A stretch of 64,000 nt of DNA from Arthrobacter sp. NEB 688 (lineage in GTDB: Bacteria > Actinomycetota > Actinomycetes > Actinomycetales > Dermatophilaceae), in NCBI RefSeq assembly GCF_013201035.1, contig NZ_CP053707.1, forward strand, positions 2,480,001 through 2,544,000. The letters run 5' to 3'. A program made the position numbers and the translations under genes. The notes under the pieces were generated by a model. It saw nothing but the letters and a program-made list of their open reading frames with translations. It searched no databases and was not told where the DNA came from. Below, one piece after another: positions 1 to 7,529 of the stretch (position 1 is its first letter; each line of letters starts with the position of its first letter).

Positions 1-60
1 TCGGTCGCGGCGACGGTCAGCAAGCCGCCGTTCGTCGAGGCCGGGGTGCGTGGCGCATGA
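1..60 (+). CDS. C-terminal end of an upstream gene (partial)
   Basis: Frame 1 is open from the window edge to a TGA at 58-60 and encodes the tail SVAATVSKPPFVEAGVRGA. The stop overlaps the ATG of the next gene in an ATGA arrangement, as in translationally coupled neighbours. Only 19 residues are visible and no family can be named. It may simply be open by chance, but the overlap with a well-formed start favours a real gene end. Confidence 0.45.
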   Translation, partial: SVAATVSKPPFVEAGVRGA

Positions 61-272
61 GCGAGCAGTGGGGCTGGACCTTCGCCGACGCCGACGGGGC
101 CGAGGTGACCGGTGAGCCGACGACGACGACGACCTTCCCGACGCAGTCCGACGCCGAGAGCTGGTTCGGCGAGGTCTGGCACGAGCTCGCCGACGCCGGG
201 GTCGCCTCGGTGACGCTGCACCGCGACGGGGCGGTCGTCTACGGCCCGATGGGGCTCGAGCCCGCTCCCTGA
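57..272 (+). CDS. small hypothetical protein, 71 aa
   Basis: A 71-residue acidic protein with no signal peptide or membrane segment. It has a run of threonines near residue 20 (TTTTTFPTQSDAESWFGEVW) and ends in a beta-rich tail (VTLHRDGAVVYGPMGLEP). It resembles small conserved actinobacterial proteins of unknown function, but I do not recognise a named family. Its ATG overlaps the stop of the preceding gene, so the two are probably co-transcribed. The next gene starts 90 nt downstream with its own ribosome binding site. Confidence 0.6.
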   Translation: MSEQWGWTFADADGAEVTGEPTTTTTFPTQSDAESWFGEVWHELADAGVASVTLHRDGAVVYGPMGLEPAP

Positions 273-362
273 CGCGCCGGGACGTATCACCGTCCGACCC
301 CCGTGCCTCCTGCCGGAGGACGATGGGTCGGCGGGCCGGTGGGCCCGGGTGAGGAGGGTCCG

Positions 363-3300
363 ATGGCGACGCAGCCGTCTCCCGTGCGTGACGCGTTCGC
401 GGCCGGGCTGCCGTCCGGGCGTGCGGTCCTCGCCGGCGCCTGGGCCACCGCCGTCGTGGCGACCCTCATCGCCCTGGCCCAGCTCGACGGCCTCGTCGCC
501 CAGGTCGTCACCGCCGGGCGCACAGCGTCGCTGAGCGGGCTGACCTCCGTCGGTGCCGTGCTCGCGCCCGGGACGACGGACGCCGCCTGGGCCCGGGTCG
601 CGACCGCGGCGACCGCCGTGCCGGGGACGGCCCGCTGGGTCGTGGCCTACGCCCTCGTCGACGTCGTGCTCGTCGCGCTCTACGCCCTCGGGGCGGGGGC
701 GCTGCTGCGCGCGGCCGCGACCGGCACCTCGCCGGGACGGCCCTGGTACGCCGCGGCCCTCCTGCTCCTGGGGGTCGGGGCGGCGGCCGACCTCGTCGAG
801 TCGGCGCTGCTGGTCGACCTCACCGACGGCTCGGGGCACCCCCGGGCGCTCGTCGTGACGAGCACCGTCAAGTGGCTCGGGCTGCTCCTCGCCGTGCTCG
901 CCGTGGTGCTCGCGCGCCGACAGCACGCCGACACGCCGCGCGGGCCGGCGCACCCGACCCCGTACGGCCCGGACGACGTCCGCACCCCCGCGGGGCCGGT
1001 GCGCCGCGTGCTCGGCGCCCTCTACACCCACCGCTTCAGCCTGCTCGTCGTCGTGCCCTTCGGGGCGCTCGGGCTGGCGTCCGGCACCGACGTCCTCGAC
1101 CAGCTGCCCGACGTCCAGCGGCAGTGGGTCGACTCCGGGCCGGCGTGGCGCGCCCTCGTCAGCGGGGTGCTCACCGGTCTCGTCGCCGCGCTCGTCGTCG
1201 TCGTCGGGCGCCTGCGCAGCCACCACGTCGCGATGCGCGTCCTCGGCGCCGGCACCCCGCCGAGCGCCGCCCCCTACCGCCGACCCTCGCTCCTGCCGTG
1301 GTTCGTCACCCTCGCGGTGGTGCTCGTCGCCCTCCTCCTCTCGCGCCTGCTGCTCGGCCGGTGGGACGTCATCGGCGTGCGCCTCGGCATCGCGGTCGGC
1401 ATCCCGCTCGTCGTCTGGGCCGGCTCGGTGTGGCTGCGCCGCGGCGGCGGCCAGGTGCCGTGGAGCCCCTACCGCCGGCCGGTCACCGCGCAGCAGGCCG
1501 CGACGACCCGGGTCGTCGGCGACGTGCTCGGCGTCCTCGTCCTCGTCATCCCCGGGCTCGGGCTCGTGCGGGCGTTCGCCGCCCCCGTCGCGCTCGGCAA
1601 CGGCGGGTGGAACATCGGGCTGCTCGTCCTCGGCGTCGTCGGGTCGGTGCTCACCTGGCCGGTCGCGCGGTGGCTGGCCGGGCTCGTCGGCCGCTACGCC
1701 CCGGACGACCTGCTCACCGCGCTCGTGCCCGGCCGCGTCATGGGCGAGACCTCGCAGCGGCGCTCGCGCCTGGCCGGGTGGGGGCTGCTGGCCCTCGGGG
1801 TCGCCCTCTTCACGCTGCTCGGGCTGCGCCCCGAGGCCACCGCCGACCGGCTCGGCGTCATCGGCGTCATGCTGCTCGCCGTGACGGCGGTCGCGCTGCC
1901 GCTCGGGGCGACGGTCATCCTCCTCCAGGGCGGGGGAGCCCCCGACCTGCTGTCCCGCCCGCTGACGCCCGTGCTGCGCACCGCGCCGGTCCTCACGATC
2001 GTCCTGCTGTCCGGGCTCGTCGTCGGCCTGACCGGCAGCGACGCCCGCGTCCACGGGCTGCGGACGACCACCGCTGCCGCCCCGGACCCCGCCGCACGCA
2101 CCGGGCTCGGGGCGCGGCTGTCGACGATGCTGGCGCAACCCGGCTGCAGCACGGCGCTGCCGGGGACGTCCTACCGCGTCCGGCCCCTGTTCCTCCTCGC
2201 GGCCGAGGGCGGGGGCATCCGCGCGGCGGCCTGGACGGCGCTCGGCACCGACGCGCTGGCCGACGCCGGGGGTGCGTGCTCCGAGGCGCTCGTGTCGTCC
2301 GGGGCCAGCGGCGGCGCGGTCGGGCTGACCGTGTCGGCGTTCGCCGACGTCGGTGGCCAGGCCTTCCCCGCGGTCGAGCGGATGGCCGGGCCGGAGGCCC
2401 TCGGGTCGGCGGTCTCCGGACTGCTCGTCCGCGACCCCCTGCGCTCGGTCACCGGGCTCGCCTTCCCGACCTCCGGCGAGCGCGGCTGGGTCGACCGCGC
2501 GGGCCTCATGGAGCGGGCGTGGGAGCAGGCCGTCCCGGGTCTGCGTGCGCCCTACCTCGCGGCGCCCCGCGGTCGGGTCACGGGGGCGCTCGTCCTCAAC
2601 TCGACCTCCGTCGCCACGCACTGCCGCACCCTGCTCAGCCAGGTCGGGCTCGACCCCGCCCCGGACCCGCGCGACTGCCGCACCCCGACCGCGGTGCCGG
2701 ACTCGGTCGACCTCCTCGCGACGCTGCGGGTGGGGTGCTCGGACCGCGCGCCGGCGCTGCGGGCGAGCACCGTCGCCCTCCTCGCCTCGCGCTTCCCGTA
2801 CGTCACCCCCTCGGGGGTCGTCACGACCGGCTGCCCGGACGGCGGCACCTCGCCCGACGCCCAGCAGGTCGTCGACGGGGGCTACGCCGACAACGACGGG
2901 CTCGGCACCCTCGTCGACCTCGCGCCCCGGTGGCTGCCGACCCTGCGGGCGCACAACGCGGCCGTCCTCGACGGTCGCCGCGACGGCGCCCTCGTGCTGC
3001 CCGTCGTCGTCTACCTCGACAACGGTCAGGGGAGCGACCTCGCGGCCGACCCGGCCGGCGCGACGAACGAGGTCCTCGTGCCGCTGCTGACCAAGGGGTC
3101 GGCGACGGCGGCCCTGTCCTCGACCGACACCCAGCTGCACCGCGCGCTCGCCGCGTTCTCCACCGCCGACCTCGTGCCCGGCTGCGACGACGACACGCTC
3201 GCCGTGTGCGCCGCGGTCGAGGGCTGGCGCGGCCCGGCGGTCAAGGTCTTCTACCAGCCGACGCGTCCCTCGCTCGCGGCCCCGCTCGGGTGGGTGCTGT

Positions 3301-3551
3301 CCGACCAGTCGCTGCGGACGCTGCGCTGCGCGCGCGACGACCAGGTCGCCGGCTCGGGCCTGGCCCCGGTCGCCCGGGGCGACTGCGACACCGCGCCCGC
3401 GGTGGCCGGCGAGGGGCTCGCGCCGACGGCGGCGACCGACGCCTGCACGGCGGCCGACCGCGACGCCTCGCCGCTGTCCTCCCGCGGCTACGGGACGATG
3501 CGCTCGGCGCTCTGCCTCGCCCGCGCCGCCGGAGCGGGCCGGACGGGCTGA
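363..3551 (+). CDS. polytopic membrane protein with C-terminal patatin-like phospholipase domain
   Basis: A 1062-residue protein. The ATG at 363 is chosen over one 60 nt earlier because GAGGAGGG lies just upstream. The first ~570 residues contain about 12-13 hydrophobic helices. The C-terminal part carries the three patatin signatures: the oxyanion-hole glycine run AAEGGGIRAAAW near residues 614-624, the nucleophile elbow SGASGG with Ser649, and the DGG motif with Asp838. Ser-Asp dyad lipases of this family hydrolyse acyl esters of phospholipids or neutral lipids. The fusion to a large membrane domain suggests action at the cytoplasmic membrane, but substrate and topology cannot be read from sequence. 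It ends 20 nt before a convergent gene. Confidence 0.85.
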   Translation: MATQPSPVRDAFAAGLPSGRAVLAGAWATAVVATLIALAQLDGLVAQVVTAGRTASLSGLTSVGAVLAPGTTDAAWARVATAATAVPGTARWVVAYALVDVVLVALYALGAGALLRAAATGTSPGRPWYAAALLLLGVGAAADLVESALLVDLTDGSGHPRALVVTSTVKWLGLLLAVLAVVLARRQHADTPRGPAHPTPYGPDDVRTPAGPVRRVLGALYTHRFSLLVVVPFGALGLASGTDVLDQLPDVQRQWVDSGPAWRALVSGVLTGLVAALVVVVGRLRSHHVAMRVLGAGTPPSAAPYRRPSLLPWFVTLAVVLVALLLSRLLLGRWDVIGVRLGIAVGIPLVVWAGSVWLRRGGGQVPWSPYRRPVTAQQAATTRVVGDVLGVLVLVIPGLGLVRAFAAPVALGNGGWNIGLLVLGVVGSVLTWPVARWLAGLVGRYAPDDLLTALVPGRVMGETSQRRSRLAGWGLLALGVALFTLLGLRPEATADRLGVIGVMLLAVTAVALPLGATVILLQGGGAPDLLSRPLTPVLRTAPVLTIVLLSGLVVGLTGSDARVHGLRTTTAAAPDPAARTGLGARLSTMLAQPGCSTALPGTSYRVRPLFLLAAEGGGIRAAAWTALGTDALADAGGACSEALVSSGASGGAVGLTVSAFADVGGQAFPAVERMAGPEALGSAVSGLLVRDPLRSVTGLAFPTSGERGWVDRAGLMERAWEQAVPGLRAPYLAAPRGRVTGALVLNSTSVATHCRTLLSQVGLDPAPDPRDCRTPTAVPDSVDLLATLRVGCSDRAPALRASTVALLASRFPYVTPSGVVTTGCPDGGTSPDAQQVVDGGYADNDGLGTLVDLAPRWLPTLRAHNAAVLDGRRDGALVLPVVVYLDNGQGSDLAADPAGATNEVLVPLLTKGSATAALSSTDTQLHRALAAFSTADLVPGCDDDTLAVCAAVEGWRGPAVKVFYQPTRPSLAAPLGWVLSDQSLRTLRCARDDQVAGSGLAPVARGDCDTAPAVAGEGLAPTAATDACTAADRDASPLSSRGYGTMRSALCLARAAGAGRTG

Positions 3552-3570
3552 GCGGGCTGCGCGGCCTCGG

Positions 3571-4149
3571 TCAGGCCGGGTAGTCGCCGCGCGCGACCAT
3601 CGGCACGGGGCGGCGGCTGCGACGCAGCTGGAAGACGCGCATGACGGCGTAGGTGACGCTGCCCTTCGGCACGCCGTCGGCGCCGAACTTCGCGACGAGG
3701 CGGCCCTTGAGCCTGCGCCACATGAGCACGGTGTCGATGACGACGAGCAGCACGGCGCCCCACGTGAGGTAGACGCTCGCGGCGAAGATGGCGGGAATGT
3801 TGATGAGGCTCAAGGCCAGCACGATGAGCATCACCGGCAGGAGGAACTCGCCGAGGTTGCGGCGGGCGTCGACGAAGTCGCGGATGTAGCGGCGCACCGG
3901 GCCGCGGTCGCGCGGCGGGAAGTGCGTCTCGTCACCGGTCTCGAGCGCGCGCCGGACCTTGGCCAGCTCCTCGCGGCGCTGCTGGCGGTCCGAGCTGCGG
4001 GCGGCCTTGCGGTCGGTGACGACGAGCGGGCGCCGACGGGCGGCCTCCTGGTCGCGCCGCTTCGGCGTGGGGCGCCCCTTGGCCCCCTCCCGGGCGGCGT
4101 GCGCCTGCTCCGCGGGGGTCTCTTCACTCGACTTGCTGCGTCCGAACAC
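3571..4149 (-). CDS. DUF3043 family membrane protein
   Basis: A 192-residue protein starting MFGRSKSSEETPAEQ, the usual opening of DUF3043 proteins. The GTG at 4149 is preferred because a -10 hexamer TAGAGT (minus strand, 4157-4162) lies 7 nt upstream and there is no Shine-Dalgarno site. The basic N-terminal half has the family signature KGRPTPKRRDQEAARRRPLV. Two hydrophobic segments near residues 95-135 are followed by a basic C-terminus. The family is nearly restricted to actinobacteria and has no established function. It is divergent from the dipeptidase gene, with the two promoters about 75 bp apart. Confidence 0.88.
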   Translation of the reverse strand: MFGRSKSSEETPAEQAHAAREGAKGRPTPKRRDQEAARRRPLVVTDRKAARSSDRQQRREELAKVRRALETGDETHFPPRDRGPVRRYIRDFVDARRNLGEFLLPVMLIVLALSLINIPAIFAASVYLTWGAVLLVVIDTVLMWRRLKGRLVAKFGADGVPKGSVTYAVMRVFQLRRSRRPVPMVARGDYPA

Positions 4150-4156
4150 GAGGGCA

Positions 4157-4242
4157 ACTCTAGGTGCACCCGCGGGGTGCCTCCGCGCTGCGCCGTCCGG
4201 CCGGGGCGCGGGCGCCACCCGGACCCCGCGGGTCGGTAGGGT
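4157..4242. promoter_or_regulatory. divergent leaderless promoter pair (DUF3043 / dipeptidase)
   Basis: On the minus strand TAGAGT (complement of 4157-4162) ends 7 nt before the DUF3043 GTG at 4149. On the plus strand TAGGGT (4237-4242) ends 8 nt before the dipeptidase GTG at 4251. Neither gene has a Shine-Dalgarno sequence, so both transcripts probably begin at or within a base or two of the start codon. No convincing -35 boxes were seen. Confidence 0.6.
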
Positions 4243-4250
4243 CTCGAGAC

Positions 4251-5612
4251 GTGACCGACGTGCTCCCCGACGCCCAGAAGACCGCCCTCCGCGAGCGCAT
4301 CCGCGAGCTCATGCCGCAGGTCCGCGCGGACCTCGAGGCGCTGACCCGCATCCCGTCCGTCTCGCTCGACGCCTTCGACCAGGCGCACGTCGAGGCGAGC
4401 GCCGAGGCCACCGCCGAGCTCCTGCGGGCCGAGGGCCTCGAGGTCGAGATCGTCCGCGAGGGCGGGCGCCCCGCCGTCATCGGCCACCGCGCCGGCCCGC
4501 CCGGGTCGCGCACCGTCATGCTCTACGCGCACCACGACGTCCAGCCGCCCGGCGACGAGGCGCTGTGGGACAGCCCGCCGTTCGAGCCCACCGAGCGCGA
4601 CGGCCGGCTCTACGGCCGCGGCGCCGCCGACGACAAGGCCGGGGTCATGGCGCACGTCGCCGCCCTGCGCGCCCACGGCGACGACCTGCCGGTCGGCGTC
4701 ACCGTCTTCGTCGAGGGCGAGGAGGAGATCGGCTCCGACTCGCTGCCGACCATCCTCGAGCGGCACGGCGAGCGGCTGCGGGCCGACGCCATCGTCCTGG
4801 CCGACAGCCAGAACTGGGACGTCGGCGAGCCGGCCCTCACGACGACGCTGCGCGGGATGATCCGCGTCGTCGTCACCGTGACCACCCTCGACCACGGCGT
4901 GCACTCCGGGATGTTCGGCGGCGCCGTCCCCGACGCCATCACCGCGCTCGTCCGGCTGCTCGCGACGATGCACGACGACGCCGGCGACGTCGCGGTCTCC
5001 GGGCTCGACGCGGGGGAGGCCTCCGACCTCGACTACCCGGAGTCGCGCCTGCGCGCCGAGTCCGGCCTGCTCGACGGCGTCGAGGTCATCGGCAGCGGCT
5101 CCCTGCTCTCGCGTCTCTGGACCCGTCCGGCCATCACGACGATCGGCCTCGACGTGCCGACGATCGAGCGCTCGTCCAACACCCTCGTGCCCTCGGCCCG
5201 CGCCAAGGTCTCGATGCGCCTGGCCCCGACCCAGGACGACCTCGCCGCCTTCGAGGCGCTGCGCTCGCACCTGCTCGCGCACGCCCCGTGGGGCGCGCGG
5301 GTCGAGGTCGAGCTCGAGGAGCGCGGCCTCGGCTTCGCCGCCGACGCGCAGGGCCCGGTCTACGACCAGGCGCGCGCCGCCTTCACCGACGCCTGGGGCA
5401 CGGAGCCGGTCGACATCGGCGTCGGCGGGTCCATCCCGTTCGTCGCCGCGTTCGCCGAGCGCTTCCCCGACGCGGCGATCCTCGTCACCGGGGTCGAGGA
5501 CCCCGACACCCGCGCCCACGGCGCGAACGAGTCGCTCCACCTCGCCGAGTTCGAGTCGGTGTGCCTCGCCGAGGCGCTCCTGCTCGCCCGTCTCGGCGCG
5601 CTCCCCGCCTGA
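4251..5612 (+). CDS. M20 family dipeptidase / peptidase
   Basis: A 453-residue metallopeptidase of the M20/ArgE/DapE fold. Metal-binding and catalytic elements are in order: YAHHDVQP (residues ~93-99, His94/95 and Asp96), GRGAADDKAG (Asp127/128), and EGEEEIGS with the Glu cluster 157-159. A dimerisation lid domain follows in the middle, and the last metal histidine is probably His432 in the ESLHLAEFE segment. Cytosolic, with no signal peptide. M20 dipeptidases of this type (Cys-Gly or broad dipeptide hydrolases) need two zinc ions. The GTG start is set by TAGGGT 8 nt upstream. The next gene follows after 17 nt, suggesting an operon. Confidence 0.9.
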   Translation: MTDVLPDAQKTALRERIRELMPQVRADLEALTRIPSVSLDAFDQAHVEASAEATAELLRAEGLEVEIVREGGRPAVIGHRAGPPGSRTVMLYAHHDVQPPGDEALWDSPPFEPTERDGRLYGRGAADDKAGVMAHVAALRAHGDDLPVGVTVFVEGEEEIGSDSLPTILERHGERLRADAIVLADSQNWDVGEPALTTTLRGMIRVVVTVTTLDHGVHSGMFGGAVPDAITALVRLLATMHDDAGDVAVSGLDAGEASDLDYPESRLRAESGLLDGVEVIGSGSLLSRLWTRPAITTIGLDVPTIERSSNTLVPSARAKVSMRLAPTQDDLAAFEALRSHLLAHAPWGARVEVELEERGLGFAADAQGPVYDQARAAFTDAWGTEPVDIGVGGSIPFVAAFAERFPDAAILVTGVEDPDTRAHGANESLHLAEFESVCLAEALLLARLGALPA

Positions 5613-5629
5613 ACCAGAGAGGACCCACC

Positions 5630-6673
5630 GTGGCCCAGGGCACGTACGTCGAGGAAGACTTCCAGCGCGACACCAACTACATCGAGGACCGCATCACGAC
5701 GGACGGGTCCGGCGAGCACGCGTGGCCGGTCGAGGCCGGGCGCTACCGGCTCGTCGTCGCGCGGGCCTGCCCCTGGGCCAACCGGGCGATCATCGTCCGG
5801 CGCCTGCTCGGGCTCGAGGACGCGATCTCGATGGGCATCTGCGGCCCGACCCACGACGCCGACTCGTGGACCTTCGACCTCGACCCCGGCGAGGTCGACC
5901 CGGTCCTGGGCATCCCGCGCATCAAGGACGCCTACGAGAAGCGCTTCCCCGGCTACCCCCGCGGCATCACCGTGCCGGCGATCGTCGACGTGCCGAGCGG
6001 TCAGGTCGTGACCAACGGCTTCGCGCAGATGACCCTCGACCTCTCGACGCAGTGGCGCGAGCACCACCGCGACGGTGCGCCCGACCTCTACCCCGAGGCG
6101 CTGCGCGAGGAGATGGACGCGGTGATGAAGCGGGTCTACACCGAGGTCAACAACGGCGTGTACCGCTGCGGCTTCGCCGGGACCCAGGCCGCCTACGACG
6201 CCGCCTACGAGCGCCTCTTCACGGCGCTGGACTGGCTCGAGGAGCGCCTCGCGACGCGGCGCTACCTCATGGGCGAGAGCATCACCGAGGCCGACGTCCG
6301 GCTCTTCACGACCCTCGCCCGTTTCGACCCGGTCTACCACGGGCACTTCAAGTGCAACCGCACGAAGCTGAGCGAGATGCCGGTCCTCTGGGCCTACGCG
6401 CGCGACCTGTTCCAGACCCCGGGCTTCGGCGACACGACCGACTTCGTGCACGTCAAGAGCCACTACTACGAGGTCCACCGCGACATCAACCCGACCGGCG
6501 TCGTGCCGCAGGGCCCGGACCTCGCCGGCTGGGCGACGCCGCACGGGCGCGAGGCCCTCGGCGGTCGTCCGTTCGGTGACGGCACCCCGCCCGGCCCGCC
6601 GCCGGTGGGGGAGCGGGTCCCGACCGCGCACAACCCCCACGTCGGCGACGACGGGCTCGTCCACGTCGGCTGA
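5630..6673 (+). CDS. glutathione S-transferase family protein, glutathionyl-hydroquinone reductase (ECM4/YqjG) type
   Basis: A 347-residue protein starting at a GTG preceded by AGAGAGGA. The N-terminal thioredoxin-like domain has the family active-site motif ACPWAN with Cys47. The all-alpha GST domain follows (VNNGVYRCGFAGTQ, LMGESITEADVRLF). ECM4/Xi-class proteins reduce glutathionyl-hydroquinones through this cysteine. Actinobacteria generally use mycothiol rather than glutathione, so here the reductant may be mycothiol or the substrate a mycothiolated quinol; that is inference. It sits 17 nt behind the M20 dipeptidase, which is interesting because thiol-conjugate breakdown also needs peptidases. 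Confidence 0.88.
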   Translation: MAQGTYVEEDFQRDTNYIEDRITTDGSGEHAWPVEAGRYRLVVARACPWANRAIIVRRLLGLEDAISMGICGPTHDADSWTFDLDPGEVDPVLGIPRIKDAYEKRFPGYPRGITVPAIVDVPSGQVVTNGFAQMTLDLSTQWREHHRDGAPDLYPEALREEMDAVMKRVYTEVNNGVYRCGFAGTQAAYDAAYERLFTALDWLEERLATRRYLMGESITEADVRLFTTLARFDPVYHGHFKCNRTKLSEMPVLWAYARDLFQTPGFGDTTDFVHVKSHYYEVHRDINPTGVVPQGPDLAGWATPHGREALGGRPFGDGTPPGPPPVGERVPTAHNPHVGDDGLVHVG

Positions 6674-6684
6674 CGCCGGCCCGC

Positions 6685-6731
6685 TGTCAACGTCCTCTTG
6701 ACATCTCCGTGGTGTCAAGAGATCGTTGACG
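6685..6731. promoter_or_regulatory. tandem palindromic operators TGTCAA-N7-TTGACA
   Basis: Two copies of the same palindrome lie directly before the next gene. The first has half-sites TGTCAA 6685-6690 and TTGACA 6698-6703. The second has TGTCAA 6713-6718 and TTGACG 6726-6731. Each has a 7-nt spacer, and the copies are exactly 28 bp apart. Together they also form a larger imperfect inverted repeat (6686-6703 against 6713-6730). The second copy ends 2 nt before the ATG at 6733, so a bound protein would block both transcription and access to the start. Confidence 0.7.
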
Positions 6732-6732
6732 C

Positions 6733-6960
6733 ATGAACGCGCAACGGACCGCCCTCGGCGGCGGCACGGTCCTCGTGCTCGCCGGCCTCGTCACCTTCTG
6801 TCTCAGCCGCCTCGTCGACTCCGGCTTCGTCCACGGGCTCTTCCAGGGGATGACCGTCGCCCTCATGGTGCTCGGGGCCGTCGCGATCGGCCGTGGCGCG
6901 CGCGGCCGCGGGTCGGACCGCGAGGGGCTGTGGCTGCCGAGCCGTGACCGTGACTCCTGA
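6733..6960 (+). CDS. small two-helix membrane protein, 75 aa
   Basis: A 75-residue protein with two hydrophobic segments, about residues 10-28 (GGTVLVLAGLVTFCLSRLV) and 36-54 (GLFQGMTVALMVLGAVAIG), followed by a basic and polar tail. I do not recognise a named family. The ATG lies 2 nt behind the tandem palindrome. The 3' end overlaps the GTG start of the following HTH gene by 17 nt, so the two are translationally coupled and probably form a regulator/membrane-protein module. Confidence 0.65.
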   Translation: MNAQRTALGGGTVLVLAGLVTFCLSRLVDSGFVHGLFQGMTVALMVLGAVAIGRGARGRGSDREGLWLPSRDRDS

Positions 6961-7510
6961 CCCGGCCCGGCCCGGCGTCGCGCCCGGCGACGAGGCCCTC
7001 GCCGACCGGCTGGCCCACGTCGTCCTCGGCCCGCTCGGCGCGGCCGGTGAGGCCCCGGACGCCCTCGCGCTCGTCGAGCGGGCCGCGCAGGCCCACGCCG
7101 CCACCCGTGACCTGCTCCAGCAGGCGGTGCTCGCCGCGCGCGCCGACGGGCGCAGCTGGGCCGCCGTCGGCGAGGTGCTCGGCCTGACCCGTCAGGCCGC
7201 CCAGCAGCGGTTCGGCGGGGCGAGCGAGGACGCCGGCCCCGAGGCGCAGGAGCGCTGGCTCGGCCCGGTCACGGCCTTCGACGAGATGCACGAGCTCGAG
7301 ATCGCCGGCCGGCAGGGCTGGCGCACCGTCGGGGCGGGCATGCTGCGGCACCGCGTCGCCCGGACGCCGACGCAGTGGGAGCACCGGCGGGTGCTCTGGT
7401 CGCGGCCGGCGGACGCGTACGAGGGCGACGGTTGGGTCGTCGCGGTGCGCGCCTTCCCCTGGCTCTACCTCGTGCGGGACACGGGGCTGCCGGCCGAGCC
7501 CGGCGCCTGA
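6944..7510 (+). CDS. helix-turn-helix protein with uncharacterised C-terminal domain
   Basis: A 188-residue protein; a second in-frame GTG at 6950 is equally possible. Around residues 60-90 the segment ADGRSWAAVGEVLGLTRQ plus AAQQRF reads as a helix-turn-helix of the kind that recognises paired half-sites. The C-terminal ~100 residues (VTAFDEMHELEIAGRQGW, then a WEHRR motif) form a second small domain that I cannot assign. It overlaps the small membrane protein gene by 17 nt. The obvious hypothesis is that it binds the tandem TGTCAA-N7-TTGACA sites and regulates its own operon, but nothing in the sequence proves this. Confidence 0.7.
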   Translation: MTVTPDPARPGVAPGDEALADRLAHVVLGPLGAAGEAPDALALVERAAQAHAATRDLLQQAVLAARADGRSWAAVGEVLGLTRQAAQQRFGGASEDAGPEAQERWLGPVTAFDEMHELEIAGRQGWRTVGAGMLRHRVARTPTQWEHRRVLWSRPADAYEGDGWVVAVRAFPWLYLVRDTGLPAEPGA

Positions 7511-7529
7511 GGGGCCGGGCTCGGAGGCC

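Noticed and set aside
872-3583. A 903-codon frame rich in Arg and Ala lying over the patatin gene
   Set aside because: It is the shifted frame of a real GC-rich gene; the patatin motifs and start signal are in the other frame.
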